A stretch of DNA of 33,318 nucleotides from contig JAGATY010000004.1 of assembly GCA_017621035.1 (NCBI GenBank), positions 1-33,318 on the forward strand. The letters are read 5' to 3'. The notes beneath the pieces were generated by a model. It was not told where the DNA came from. It did no database searches and worked only from the letters and a program-made list of their open reading frames with translations. Shown here piece after piece: positions 14,801 to 22,877 of the stretch (positions within the stretch are counted from its first letter, which is position 1; every line of letters starts with the position of its first letter). A program made the position numbers and the translations under genes. The DNA is from Bacteroides sp. GTDB lineage: Bacteria > Bacteroidota > Bacteroidia > Bacteroidales > Bacteroidaceae.

Positions 14801-16448
14801 TCATTTCATCGATAGAACCACCGGTAAAGTTGGCTCTGAGCTTAATGGACATTTCGGTATCTTCATATGCCGGAGTTAGTTGCAGGTCGTGAGGGCGGAA
14901 GTTGGCTAAGGCAGCCGTGAAATTGAAAGTGGGAGTGTGAGCAACAGTATTGAACATGCCGTTCAGGGCAAAAGTACCGTTGGGGTCGTTCAGAAACAGA
15001 CTTCCGGCAAATCCTCCTTGCTGATATTTACCATCCAAGTTGATGCTTTCGTAAGTGTAACCGCTGTAATCAACAGATGCAATGAGTCCTTTAAGGTTGA
15101 TGTCGGGGTATTGTTCCTTGATGTGTTTGCCATCTACTTTCAGGTTGAATGTGATTTTGCCTAACTTATCGTTGGCCAAAAGCTTATTCAGGTCGAAATT
15201 TTCTGTTTCGATGTCGCCCAAGTAGGCAAAGACTCCTTTCTCTTTGTTGGAGGTAAGCATCACGTCGGTATGAATACTTCCAACATCGCTGCGTATCTTT
15301 CCGTAAGTAACCAAATCAGTGAAGTAACCGGAAATCTGGCCATTGAAAGATACGGTTCCTAAGTGTTGTAAGATGGGAGGTACTCCCGTGTATTGCTTGC
15401 TTAGGTTACGTACAAAGAATGCAATGCCATCTTGATTGGCATACAAACTGTTGAGGTTACCCATGACATAAGCATTTTGTGGACTGGAAAGGTCTTGGAA
15501 AGAGACGTCACCTTTTAAATGGAAAGAACGTCCGGCTGTCAGTGAGAGCTTGGAACAGTTTAAGTTATTCAGGGTTCCTCCGGTTTCAATCTCGAGTTCT
15601 ATTTTATCTTTGAAGGAGGATAGAGCCGGAATGAAAGGGGAGAGGTCTTTTAAAACAATGTGTGACGGTTGCAGATGGAAAGCAAAACGAACATTCTGGG
15701 CAAAGTTGTCAAAAGCACTCAGACTGTCGTACTCCATATGAATCGTATCCATTTTTAAAGAGGTGTTGGCCAAATCAATGCCAAAGTTTTCTATTTTGGT
15801 GCGCTGTTTGTTGCCAACGACTTTGAGGCTGAGTTTCTTTAGCTCAAATCCGGACTCGGCTTCTTCTATACTCATGCGTTTGATGGCCGCATTCACTGAG
15901 TCTTTTTGTAGTGCTTTTAGGGAGATGTTTGCAATGATGTTCTTGAGTTGGATGTGTTGTGGATTGAACTTACCGGGAGTCTTCGGCTCGGATAATACGT
16001 TGTACGACATCTTTCCTCGGCGTATCAGCAAGGAGTTGATACGCAAATCCAGGTTACTTTCCTTTTTGACAGTGTCTTTGGAAGCAAATGCATCGAGTAC
16101 AAATTGAAAATTAGGCTTATCGGTCGGAGTGGCTTTCTCGATGTTGATGTTAAAGCCAAACAGCTGAATATTGCTAATTGAGATTTTTCCTTGTAACAAT
16201 GGCAATAGGTCGAACTTGGCGGAGAAACGGGTTATTTTTAACATCTCCTTGCCGGTTTGGTCGTGAAGCTGGAGGTTGTCGATAATGATGCGGTTAAGCA
16301 TTCCGATATTGACCTGGCCGATGGTTAAATCGCTGTGAAGAACGCTTGTCAACTCTTTGGAGACAAGTATGGATAGTTGGCGTTGGATTGCAGGAACGTT
16401 CAACAATAAAATAGTGCTGATATACATTCCCAGAATGATACCTAACAC
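11880..16448 (-). CDS. TamB-like translocation/assembly module (DUF490), inner-membrane anchored
   Basis: A 1522-residue AsmA/TamB-superfamily protein. An N-terminal transmembrane anchor (LGIILGMYISTILLL) is followed by more than 1300 residues of repetitive beta-strand sequence and a DUF490-like C-terminal region (about 1000-1440), then a charged Lys/Arg/Glu/Gln-rich tail. Family members bridge the inner and outer membranes, in outer-membrane protein assembly or lipid transport. The assigned start is GTG at 16448. The frame stays open upstream for 11 more codons and would add IKRIKKIVRW, a basic stretch typical before a signal anchor, but no ATG, GTG or TTG is present before the stop, so the true start is uncertain. 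The gene is divergent from tsaD, with a candidate minus-strand -7 box at 16505-16512. Confidence 0.85.
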   Translation of the reverse strand: MLGIILGMYISTILLLNVPAIQRQLSILVSKELTSVLHSDLTIGQVNIGMLNRIIIDNLQLHDQTGKEMLKITRFSAKFDLLPLLQGKISISNIQLFGFNINIEKATPTDKPNFQFVLDAFASKDTVKKESNLDLRINSLLIRRGKMSYNVLSEPKTPGKFNPQHIQLKNIIANISLKALQKDSVNAAIKRMSIEEAESGFELKKLSLKVVGNKQRTKIENFGIDLANTSLKMDTIHMEYDSLSAFDNFAQNVRFAFHLQPSHIVLKDLSPFIPALSSFKDKIELEIETGGTLNNLNCSKLSLTAGRSFHLKGDVSFQDLSSPQNAYVMGNLNSLYANQDGIAFFVRNLSKQYTGVPPILQHLGTVSFNGQISGYFTDLVTYGKIRSDVGSIHTDVMLTSNKEKGVFAYLGDIETENFDLNKLLANDKLGKITFNLKVDGKHIKEQYPDINLKGLIASVDYSGYTYESINLDGKYQQGGFAGSLFLNDPNGTFALNGMFNTVAHTPTFNFTAALANFRPHDLQLTPAYEDTEMSIKLRANFTGGSIDEMNGEINIDSLQVTSPDNQYLLDNLKITAIRKNKHEKSLHIASNFLQGKIEGDYSYKTLPTSIQNILHRYLPALIEANDSKIKTENNFRFDLHVHNTDLLYDVLQIPLKVYAHSTIKGYVNDKAERLRVEGYFPRLLYKDKFIESGVLLCENSGDRIQAKFRFNNRKKDGAINLAVETEAKEDRLSTTVNWGNSSALTYGGRLSALTNFVRAEESDGQASKQKRFRNKNKKAERGALKTTVDILPTQIILSDTLWEVHPSQVVIDSGKVHINNFYFSHENRRHLRVNGTLSKLPEDTVRLDLKDINIGYIFDIADLGVSFQGEATGPALASGVLDKPVMQTDLSIRNFGLFGGPLGNANIHGEWHHDVKGILLDAHIEEENLSQTNVYGFVYPIKPTSALDLQIKAQNTNLKFIHNFLEDITPEFKARVTGDVHLYGKFKALTMQGRVLGDASLKIAMLNTMFNVKDSILIEPDGLTFNNNRVFDEVGRQGRMSGYLRYNHFKDMRYQFNFNLNNMLVMNTQESPDYPFYGTVYGTGNVTLSGNARDGLNVDLALSTNRNSVFTYIKDNVTTATSNQFIRFVDKTPRRAVQDSVQLSIFELAQKEIKQQDDEGDSDLRLNLQLEATPDATMRIIMDPIAGDYISGRGTGNIRAEFYNKGDFKMFGNYRLSQGVYKFSLQEVIRKDFNISDGSTISFSGAPEDANLDIQAAYTVNSASLNDLMPNASEYVTQTSVKVNCTMGISGQLTSPTVKLGLELPNERDEVQALVRNYIPTDEQMNMQILYLLGIGKFYTPENVEATQNSNMMSSVLSSTLSGQLNNALSQVINSNNWNIGTNLSTGEGWNDMEFAGMLSGQLLNNRLLINGNFGYRENPMANTNFVGDFEAEWLVTRSGDIRLKAYNETNDRYYTQTNLTTQGIGIIFKKEFNKWSDLLFWNKWKLRRLEKKQSQPKREATEQTEPAPTQQTARAKEKRAQ

Positions 16449-16504
16449 CCAGCGTACTATTTTTTTTATTCTTTTGATAGGCGGTTAATTTTGTATTGAG
16501 CCAA

Positions 16505-16512
16505 CAAAAATA
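16505..16512 (-). promoter_or_regulatory. Candidate -7 box (TATTTTTG) for tamB
   Basis: caaaaata on the plus strand reads TATTTTTG on the minus strand, matching TAnnTTTG, about 57 bp before the GTG start. It faces away from the tsaD promoter in the same short divergent gap. Confidence 0.42.
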
Positions 16513-16546
16513 TGAAATAATAAGTTACCAATCCTACTTTTATCAC

Positions 16547-16554
16547 TACTTTTG
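16547..16554 (+). promoter_or_regulatory. Promoter -7 box (TACTTTTG) for tsaD
   Basis: TACTTTTG matches TAnnTTTG and lies 24 bp before the tsaD ATG at 16579, giving a short leader. Confidence 0.55.
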
Positions 16555-16578
16555 TGGCGTTTAAACGTAAAAAAATAT

Positions 16579-17598
16579 ATGAGTACAATAATATTAGGCA
16601 TAGAATCTTCTTGTGATGACACTTCGGCAGCTGTAATCAAGGATGGTTATTTACTCTCAAATGTGGTTGCAAGTCAGGCAGTTCATGAGTCTTATGGTGG
16701 TGTGGTGCCGGAGTTGGCATCTCGTGCACATCAGCAAAACATTGTACCTGTGGTACATGAGGCTTTGAAGCGTGCCGAAGTTGCAAAAGAAGAGTTGTCG
16801 GCTGTAGCTTTTACCAGAGGTCCCGGACTTATGGGATCGTTGTTGGTCGGAGTCTCTTTTGCAAAAGGCTTTGCACGCTCTTTGGGTGTTCCGATGATAG
16901 ACGTTAACCACTTGAGTGGACATGTGTTGGCTCATTTTATTAAATCAAAGGATTCAGAATCGAAACAGCCGGACTTCCCTTTTCTCTGTTTGTTGGTTTC
17001 AGGGGGTAATTCGCAAATCATTTTGGTAAAGGCTTACAATGACATGCAAATCTTGGGACAAACGATTGATGACGCTGCCGGTGAGGCTATTGATAAGTGT
17101 TCCAAGGTAATGGGATTGGGCTATCCGGGCGGTCCTATCATTGATCGTTTGGCCAGACAAGGAAATCCGAAGGCTTTCTCATTTAGTAAACCTCATATAC
17201 CGGGCTTGGACTATAGTTTCAGTGGGTTGAAAACGTCGTTTTTATACTCTTTGCGGAATTGGTTACAAGATGATCCGGACTTCATTGAACACCATAAAGA
17301 GGACTTGGCCGCTTCGTTGGAAGCTACTGTTGTAGAGATTTTAATGGATAAACTCAGAAAGGCCGTTAAGCAATATAACATTAAGCAGGTGGCTGTTGCC
17401 GGAGGTGTATCGGCCAACAATGGCTTGCGTAATGCGTTTTATGACCATGCCAAACGTTTTGGTTGGGAAGTTTTCATCCCGAAGTTTGGCTATACAACCG
17501 ACAATGCAGCAATGATAGCTATGGCCGGTTACTTTAAATATCAGGATAAGGAGTTTTGTCCGATAGAGGCTCCGGCATACTCTCGCGTAACTTTATAG
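16579..17598 (+). CDS. tsaD: tRNA N6-threonylcarbamoyladenosine transferase catalytic subunit
   Basis: 339 residues. It transfers the threonylcarbamoyl group to A37 of tRNAs decoding ANN codons, with TsaB and TsaE as partners. It starts at ATG 16579 (MSTIILGIESSCDDTS); a frame from 16552 would start inside the promoter. The metal-binding pair is His111 and His115 (NHLSGH), and the ASKHA-fold signatures SGGNSQ, YPGGPIIDRLA and AVAGGVSANNGLR are present. Length and motifs are normal. Seventy-eight bases separate it from a CinA-C gene; that gap contains a small hairpin (caaggat/atccttg, 17631-17653) and no clear promoter, so the two may be co-transcribed. Confidence 0.97.
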   Translation: MSTIILGIESSCDDTSAAVIKDGYLLSNVVASQAVHESYGGVVPELASRAHQQNIVPVVHEALKRAEVAKEELSAVAFTRGPGLMGSLLVGVSFAKGFARSLGVPMIDVNHLSGHVLAHFIKSKDSESKQPDFPFLCLLVSGGNSQIILVKAYNDMQILGQTIDDAAGEAIDKCSKVMGLGYPGGPIIDRLARQGNPKAFSFSKPHIPGLDYSFSGLKTSFLYSLRNWLQDDPDFIEHHKEDLAASLEATVVEILMDKLRKAVKQYNIKQVAVAGGVSANNGLRNAFYDHAKRFGWEVFIPKFGYTTDNAAMIAMAGYFKYQDKEFCPIEAPAYSRVTL

Positions 17599-17676
17599 TT
17601 CTGTTTGCGGACTGGATTAAGACTTTGACAAGGATGATGGTGGAATCCTTGCCTATATATATAAATAAGGTGTAGA

Positions 17677-18168
17677 ATGCAATTGGAAGAAAAAATAGGA
17701 AGAGTACTGACTGAACAGGGACTAACTCTTTCCACCGCAGAGAGTTGTACAGGAGGAGGAATAGCTGCATTGCTGACTTCTGTTCCGGGAAGTTCTGCTT
17801 ACTTCAAAGGAGGTATTGTTGCGTACTCGAATGAAATAAAAGAATCGTTACTTCACGTGTCACAAAAAACGATTGAAAAGTTTGGAGTTGTGAGCGAAGA
17901 AACGGTGTGTGAGATGGCAAAAGGTGCGATGAAAACGCTAAAAACTAATTGTTCCATAGCAACGTCGGGAGTAGCCGGACCGGGAGGGGGAACAAAGGAA
18001 ACTCCTGTCGGAACGATTTGGATAGCAGTTGCCTATAAAAATGAAATTGTCACCAATAAGTTGGACGGCGACGAAGGAAGGAATCGGAACGTACAAAAAG
18101 CAATTCAAAAAGCCCTTTTTATACTTTCCAATCTTCTTGAAAATGGGAAAAATACTATTCTACAATGA
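17677..18168 (+). CDS. CinA C-terminal domain protein (nicotinamide-nucleotide amidase type)
   Basis: A 163-residue stand-alone CinA-C/PncC domain, predicted to deamidate nicotinamide mononucleotide to nicotinate mononucleotide in NAD salvage. Signature segments are [22 protein letters not shown] near the N terminus, [13 protein letters not shown], and [23 protein letters not shown]. No N-terminal molybdopterin-like domain is present, so it is the short form. It begins at ATG 17677 and ends 98 bp before rpmB. Enzyme activity is inferred from the family. Confidence 0.87.
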   Translation: MQLEEKIGRVLTEQGLTLSTAESCTGGGIAALLTSVPGSSAYFKGGIVAYSNEIKESLLHVSQKTIEKFGVVSEETVCEMAKGAMKTLKTNCSIATSGVAGPGGGTKETPVGTIWIAVAYKNEIVTNKLDGDEGRNRNVQKAIQKALFILSNLLENGKNTILQ

Positions 18169-18188
18169 ATTATTTGGAGAAAAACTTG

Positions 18189-18216
18189 TTTGGTAACGAT
18201 AAAAGTACTTACTTTG
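18189..18216 (+). promoter_or_regulatory. Possible promoter for the L28-L33-DUF4295 genes
   Basis: TTTG at 18189-18192 is followed 17 bp later by TACTTTG (18210-18216), one base short of the TAnnTTTG consensus. It sits 50 bp before the rpmB ATG. Confidence 0.35.
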
Positions 18217-18266
18217 CGCTCTGTTTGAAATAGGCATAAAAAGAAAACTATAAAATTAAGATAGAA

Positions 18267-18527
18267 ATGTCAAAGATTTGTCAAATTACCGGAAAGAAGG
18301 CCATGATTGGCAACAACGTTTCACACTCAAAAAGAAGAACAAAGAGAACTTTCGATGTGAACTTGTTTAATAAGAAGTTCTATTACGTAGAGCAAGATTG
18401 CTGGATTACTCTTAGCATCTGTGCTAACGGTTTGCGCGTGATTAATAAAAAAGGCTTGGACGCTGCTTTGAAAGATGCAGTAGCGAAGGGTTATTGTGAT
18501 TGGAAAAACATTAAAGTGATTGGTTAA
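18267..18527 (+). CDS. rpmB: Large-subunit ribosomal protein bL28
   Basis: An 86-residue basic protein beginning [21 protein letters not shown] and containing [19 protein letters not shown], the recognisable bL28 core. It is a structural component of the 50S subunit. It is the first of three closely spaced ribosomal genes (21 bp to rpmG, then 12 bp to the DUF4295 gene), followed by a terminator. Confidence 0.97.
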   Translation: MSKICQITGKKAMIGNNVSHSKRRTKRTFDVNLFNKKFYYVEQDCWITLSICANGLRVINKKGLDAALKDAVAKGYCDWKNIKVIG

Positions 18528-18548
18528 AACTAAAGGAGAATACCGATT

Positions 18549-18737
18549 ATGGCAAAGAAAGCAAAAGGTAACAGAGTACAAGTGATTCTGGAATGCACAG
18601 AACACAAGGATAGCGGTATGCCGGGAACTTCTCGTTATATTACAACGAAGAATAGAAAGAATACCACCGAAAGATTGGAGTTGAAGAAATATAACCCGAT
18701 TCTGAAGAGAGTAACAGTACATAAGGAAATTAAATAA
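18549..18737 (+). CDS. rpmG: Large-subunit ribosomal protein bL33
   Basis: A 62-residue bL33 with [42 protein letters not shown], including the usual core ending LKKYNP. The zinc-binding Cys pairs of some L33s are absent (a single Cys remains), so this is the zinc-independent form. It lies between rpmB and the DUF4295 gene in one unit. Confidence 0.96.
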   Translation: MAKKAKGNRVQVILECTEHKDSGMPGTSRYITTKNRKNTTERLELKKYNPILKRVTVHKEIK

Positions 18738-18749
18738 TAATAGTATAAC

Positions 18750-18908
18750 ATGGCAAAGAAAGCTGTAGCAACCTTGCACGAAGGCTCTAAAGAAGGTCGT
18801 GCTTATACCAAGGTTATCAAGATGGTAAAGTCTCCGAAGACAGGTGCTTACATCTTCGATGAACAAATGGTTCGTAACGAAGAAGTTCAAGATTTCTTCA
18901 AGAAGTAA
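18750..18908 (+). CDS. DUF4295 family small protein, probable ribosomal protein (bL38 type)
   Basis: A 52-residue basic protein (MAKKAVATLHEGSKEGRAYT at the N terminus, ending VQDFFKK) running from the ATG at 18750 to the TAA at 18906. DUF4295 proteins are confined to Bacteroidetes and sit next to L28 and L33. From memory, a Flavobacterium johnsoniae ribosome structure named a small Bacteroidetes-specific 50S protein bL38, and I believe it corresponds to this family; that link was not checked. The start MAKKA resembles that of rpmG. The gene is followed 33 bp later by a strong terminator. Confidence 0.85.
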   Translation: MAKKAVATLHEGSKEGRAYTKVIKMVKSPKTGAYIFDEQMVRNEEVQDFFKK

Positions 18909-18939
18909 AAACTGATTATACAGTTATAAAAGATAGAAA

Positions 18940-18973
18940 GAATCCCCTTATTGGTTATCCGATAAGGGGATTT
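18940..18973 (+). terminator. Terminator after the ribosomal protein genes
   Basis: aatccccttat (18941-18951) pairs with ataaggggatt (18962-18972) around a 10-nt loop, followed by a modest T-rich tail. It separates the ribosomal genes from the promoter of ftsY. Confidence 0.7.
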
Positions 18974-19028
18974 CTTGTGTAATGTGTAATAAAACAATAC
19001 TATAAGACAGTAAAACGAAAGTTGTACT

Positions 19029-19058
19029 TTTGTAATTGTTAGTTTTGTTATATCTTTG
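19029..19058 (+). promoter_or_regulatory. Promoter for ftsY-rimO (TTTG, 18 bp, TATCTTTG)
   Basis: A -33 TTTG at 19029-19032 and a -7 TATCTTTG at 19051-19058, 18 bp apart, are close to the Bacteroides consensus. The ATG of ftsY follows 35 bp later. Confidence 0.65.
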
Positions 19059-19093
19059 TGGCATAATCTATTATATACATAAATAAGTTGCTT

Positions 19094-20050
19094 ATGGGAT
19101 TTTTTAGCTTTTTCTCCAAAGAAAAGAAAGAAACGTTAGATAAGGGATTGTCCAAAACAAAAGAGAGCGTGTTTGGAAAGATTGCCCGTGCCATTGCCGG
19201 TAAGTCGAAGGTAGATGATGAGGTATTGGATAATCTGGAAGAAGTGCTTATTACTTCTGATGTGGGTGTGGAGACAACTTTGAAGATTATTGAACGAATC
19301 GAGAAGCGTGCTTCTACCGATAAATACATGAATGCAAACGAGTTGAATCATATCCTTAGAGACGAGATTGCTTCCCTGCTAATGGAGAATAATACAGGTG
19401 ATGTAGATGATTTTGAAGCACCAATCAAGCAGAAACCTTACGTTATAATGGTGGTTGGCGTGAATGGAGTGGGCAAAACAACCACTATCGGCAAGCTGGC
19501 TTATCAGTTTAAGAAGGCCGGGAAGTCTGTTTACCTCGGTGCGGCAGATACTTTTCGTGCGGCAGCAGTAGAACAATTGGTTATTTGGGGAGAGCGTGTG
19601 GGCGTACCTGTCATTAAGCAAAAGATGGGCTCAGACCCTGCTTCTGTAGCTTATGATACCCTGAGCTCTGCCGTAGCAAATAATGCCGATGTGGTAATTA
19701 TTGATACAGCAGGACGTCTTCATAACAAAATCGGCTTGATGAACGAGCTTACCAAGATAAAGAATGTAATGAAGAAGGTGGTTCCTGATGCTCCCAATGA
19801 GGTGTTGCTGGTATTGGATGGCTCTACTGGACAGAATGCTTTTGAGCAAGCCAAGCAGTTTACATTGGCAACAGAAGTGACCTCTATGGCGGTAACAAAG
19901 CTGGATGGTACGGCCAAAGGCGGAGTTGTAATCGGTATTTCAGACCAATTTAAGATTCCGGTGAAGTACATTGGGCTGGGAGAAGGTATGGAAGACTTGC
20001 AAGTGTTCCGTAGAAAAGAATTTGTAGATTCTTTGTTTGGAGATAACTAA
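19094..20050 (+). CDS. ftsY: Signal recognition particle receptor FtsY
   Basis: 318 residues from the ATG at 19094; a TTG two codons earlier is less likely. It is the SRP receptor GTPase that docks ribosome-nascent chain complexes at the inner membrane. After a short N domain (about 1-110), the G domain shows the P-loop GVNGVGKTT (122-130), DTFRAAA, DTAGR (204-208) and TKLDGTAKGG (from 268). The acidic A domain of E. coli FtsY is absent; a short amphipathic N terminus (MGFFSFFSKEKK) may serve as the membrane contact. Its stop overlaps the start of rimO by one base, indicating translational coupling. Confidence 0.97.
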   Translation: MGFFSFFSKEKKETLDKGLSKTKESVFGKIARAIAGKSKVDDEVLDNLEEVLITSDVGVETTLKIIERIEKRASTDKYMNANELNHILRDEIASLLMENNTGDVDDFEAPIKQKPYVIMVVGVNGVGKTTTIGKLAYQFKKAGKSVYLGAADTFRAAAVEQLVIWGERVGVPVIKQKMGSDPASVAYDTLSSAVANNADVVIIDTAGRLHNKIGLMNELTKIKNVMKKVVPDAPNEVLLVLDGSTGQNAFEQAKQFTLATEVTSMAVTKLDGTAKGGVVIGISDQFKIPVKYIGLGEGMEDLQVFRRKEFVDSLFGDN

Positions 20051-21348
20051 TGAAACGCAATACAATCGATATCATTACACTAGGTTGTTCTAAGAACCTG
20101 GTGGATTCAGAACATTTAATGCGCCAACTGGAAGAGGCAGGTTATAAGGTGGAGCATGATTCAGAAAATCCCAAAGGAGAAATAGCCGTCATCAATACCT
20201 GTGGATTTATTGGCGATGCTAAGGAAGAGTCAATCAACATGATTCTGGAGTTTGCACAAGCTAAAGAAGAGGGGCGACTGAAGAAGCTCTTTGTAATGGG
20301 CTGCTTGTCCGAGCGTTACTTGAAAGAACTTTCTGTTGAGATTCCACAAGTGGATAAATTCTATGGAAAGTATAACTGGAACGATCTTCTGAAGGACTTG
20401 GGAAAGGCTTATCAGGAAGAACTCCATATCCAACGCACCCTCACAACCCCTAAACACTATGCTTACTTAAAGATATCCGAAGGTTGTGATAGAACCTGTT
20501 CCTATTGTGCAATCCCTATTATAACCGGTCATCATGTCTCTCGTCCGATGGAAGAAATATTGGACGAGGTACGTTATTTAGTAAGCCAGGGGGTGAAAGA
20601 GTTTCAGGTGATAGCACAAGAACTTACCTATTACGGGGTCGATCTCTATAAAAAACAGATGCTTCCTGAACTTATCAGACAGTTTTCTGCCATTCCCGGA
20701 GTGGAGTGGATACGCTTACACTATGCCTATCCGGCTCATTTCCCCAAAGAATTGTTTCAAGTCATGCGCGAGTCTCCTAACGTTTGCAAGTACATGGATA
20801 TTGCTTTGCAACACATCAGCAACACTGTTTTGAGCAAGATGCGTAGGAATGTTACCAAGGAGGAAACCTACCAACTAATAGAGATGTTCCGAAAAGAGGT
20901 ACCCGGTATTCATCTGAGAACCACGTTGATGGTTGGACATCCTGGCGAAACGGAGGAAGATTTCGAAGAGTTAAAGGAGTTTGTCCGCAAGGTTCGGTTT
21001 GATAGAATGGGCGCCTTTGCCTATTCCGAAGAAGAAGGTACGTACTCGGCCGATCACTATACCGACGATGTTCCTTTTGAGGTAAAACAAACTCGTTTGG
21101 ACGAACTGATGCAAATTCAGCAGGAAATAGCTGCAGAACTGAGTGCAAACAAAGTTGGCAAGCAGTTTAAAGTAATGATTGATAGGCTGGAAGGAGAGTA
21201 TTACATCGGCCGTACCGAGTTTGATTCTCCCGAAGTCGACCCCGAAGTACTGATAAAGGCAGATGAGGGAGAGTTGGCTGTAGGAAACTTCTATCAGGTA
21301 GAAGTGCTGCGAGCCGAAGACTTCGACTTGTATGCCAAAGTACTTTGA
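20050..21348 (+). CDS. rimO: Ribosomal protein uS12 methylthiotransferase
   Basis: A 432-residue radical-SAM methylthiotransferase that adds a methylthio group to the conserved Asp of ribosomal protein S12. The N-terminal UPF0004 domain starts MKRNTIDIITLGCSKN with Cys13; the radical SAM cluster is Cys146-x3-Cys150-x2-Cys153 (GCDRTCSYCAIP); the C-terminal TRAM domain lies after about residue 370. The sequence GCSKNLVDSEHLM favours RimO over MiaB. It overlaps ftsY by one base (taATG) and is followed after 39 bp by an HU gene. Confidence 0.96.
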   Translation: MKRNTIDIITLGCSKNLVDSEHLMRQLEEAGYKVEHDSENPKGEIAVINTCGFIGDAKEESINMILEFAQAKEEGRLKKLFVMGCLSERYLKELSVEIPQVDKFYGKYNWNDLLKDLGKAYQEELHIQRTLTTPKHYAYLKISEGCDRTCSYCAIPIITGHHVSRPMEEILDEVRYLVSQGVKEFQVIAQELTYYGVDLYKKQMLPELIRQFSAIPGVEWIRLHYAYPAHFPKELFQVMRESPNVCKYMDIALQHISNTVLSKMRRNVTKEETYQLIEMFRKEVPGIHLRTTLMVGHPGETEEDFEELKEFVRKVRFDRMGAFAYSEEEGTYSADHYTDDVPFEVKQTRLDELMQIQQEIAAELSANKVGKQFKVMIDRLEGEYYIGRTEFDSPEVDPEVLIKADEGELAVGNFYQVEVLRAEDFDLYAKVL

Positions 21349-21387
21349 TTTACTTTTTGAAAGAATTTAACTTGAAAAGATATTACC

Positions 21388-21660
21388 TTGAATAACAAAG
21401 AGTTTACTTCAGAATTGGCCCGTAGATTGGAACGCTCACCTAAGGAAATCTCCGATTGGACGGCTTCGTTACTGACTATCATGACGCAACAATTAGGAGA
21501 AGCGAATCCCATTTCTGTGCAAGGATTCGGCACTTTTGAGGTGAAGAAAAAGGTTGAACGTATATCTGTTAACCCCACCACCAAGCAACGGCTACTTATT
21601 CCACCTAAGTTGGTACTTAGTTTTAAGCCCAGTTCCTTGTTGAAAGAAAAGTTTAAATAA
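21388..21660 (+). CDS. HU/IHF-family DNA-binding protein
   Basis: A 90-residue HU-fold protein: helices NKEFTSELARRLERSPKEI and WTASLLTIMTQQL, then the GFGTFEVKKK strand and a variable beta arm with VNPTTKQRLLIPPK, ending SSLLKEKFK. Usual HU length. The start is TTG at 21388; the next in-frame ATG would delete helix one, so TTG is preferred. The conserved RxGRNP arm motif is modified (RISVNP), suggesting altered DNA contacts. It is followed 35 bp later by a second HU-type gene, so the two products might pair. Confidence 0.85.
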   Translation: MNNKEFTSELARRLERSPKEISDWTASLLTIMTQQLGEANPISVQGFGTFEVKKKVERISVNPTTKQRLLIPPKLVLSFKPSSLLKEKFK

Positions 21661-21695
21661 CCTTCTCTATCCCAAACAATTATCAGCTGCTTGCC

Positions 21696-22733
21696 ATGAA
21701 CGAAAAGCAAAATATACAACATCTTATCACCTACTTCCAAGAGAAGCACGCACTTCCTCGGAAGGAGGCAGAGGCTTTTGTCAAGACCTTCTTCCAACTG
21801 ATTGCAGAGGGACTAGAGAAAGATAAGTATGTAAAGGTAAGGGGATTAGGAACGTTCAAGTTAATAGACGTAGATAGTCGCGAAAGTGTAAACGTGCATA
21901 CCGGCACCCGCATCCAAATTCAGGGGCATTCAAAGATAGCTTTTGCTCCGGAAAATAGTCTAAAAGAGATTGTGAATAAGCCGTTTGCCCACTTCGAAAG
22001 CGTTGTTTTGAATGACGGAGTCTTCTTTGAAGATGATCCGGAAACGTCCGCAGAAGAGGTTTCCGAAACAGAAGCTTCTCAGCCGAAACCCGTTGAAACT
22101 CAAGAAACTTCAGCTTTCGAACCGGAACCTTTGCCCACCGAACCGCTTCTAGAAACTACTGAATCGTCTTTTCCTTTGCAGGAGAAGGAAGAAAAACATC
22201 CGGTATCGGCCGGACCTTGTACCGAGAATAGGAAAACAAAAGGAAGTAAAAAGTGGCTTTGGGCATCGTTGGCAGCTCTCCTTCTGCTAGTTGGAGCTGC
22301 AACTGCATACTTTCTTAGAGAACCCAACGCTCAGGAATTTCCCCGTATAATCCCCCTGAGAGAAAGACCTCTTAAGCAACAGAAACTGTCTCAGAAAGCC
22401 GATTCGTTGCCTAAACGTCGCGACACGTTACCCGCTTCAAAGCCTTCCAATCCGACTCCGGCAGTGGAAAAGGTTCAGAAAGTCATACCTCAGGCTCGTC
22501 AAACGGCAGCTACTCCTTTCGTTCCGGACTCCACCAGCTACCGCATAATCGGTACCCGAGCCACTCACACTATAAAAGAGGGTGAAACTTTGACCCGGGT
22601 TGCCTTGAAGTATTACGGAACTAAAGCACTGTGGCCTTACTTAGTGAAGCACAATCCCAACGTAATCAAAAATCCGAATAACGTCCCCTATGGAACGGTT
22701 ATTCAGATACCGGAATTGACCAAGAAGCAGTAA
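21696..22733 (+). CDS. HU-domain membrane protein with C-terminal LysM domain
   Basis: A 345-residue composite protein. Residues about 1-92 resemble an HU fold (AEAFVKTFFQLIAEGLEKDKYVKVRGLGTFKLID, then a short arm). Residues about 110-180 are Glu/Pro/Thr-rich and probably disordered. A basic stretch (KTKGSKK) precedes one transmembrane helix at about 187-206 (WLWASLAALLLLVGAATAYF). A Lys/Pro-rich linker leads to a LysM domain at about 291-340 (HTIKEGETLTRVALKYYG to TVIQIPEL). The positive-inside rule puts the HU part in the cytoplasm and LysM in the periplasm, so it could connect DNA or an HU partner to peptidoglycan. Function is inferred from domains only. It ends in a strong terminator (22722-22754) overlapping its stop codon. 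Confidence 0.85.
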   Translation: MNEKQNIQHLITYFQEKHALPRKEAEAFVKTFFQLIAEGLEKDKYVKVRGLGTFKLIDVDSRESVNVHTGTRIQIQGHSKIAFAPENSLKEIVNKPFAHFESVVLNDGVFFEDDPETSAEEVSETEASQPKPVETQETSAFEPEPLPTEPLLETTESSFPLQEKEEKHPVSAGPCTENRKTKGSKKWLWASLAALLLLVGAATAYFLREPNAQEFPRIIPLRERPLKQQKLSQKADSLPKRRDTLPASKPSNPTPAVEKVQKVIPQARQTAATPFVPDSTSYRIIGTRATHTIKEGETLTRVALKYYGTKALWPYLVKHNPNVIKNPNNVPYGTVIQIPELTKKQ

Positions 22734-22754
22734 CTCTTACTGCTTCTTTTTTTT
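22722..22754 (+). terminator. Rho-independent terminator after the HU-LysM gene
   Basis: aagaagcagta (22722-22732) pairs perfectly with tactgcttctt (22738-22748), followed by eight T's. The stem includes the stop codon of the preceding gene. Confidence 0.9.
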
Positions 22755-22877
22755 GCGGTCACCTTTTGCTTGCAGATGCATGTTAACTCTGACAGAAGGA
22801 ATTAAATGACAGTCCCAATGTAAAGAAAAAACTTTGAGGCTAAATGCCTAATAAACTACACGATTCATAACAATCCA

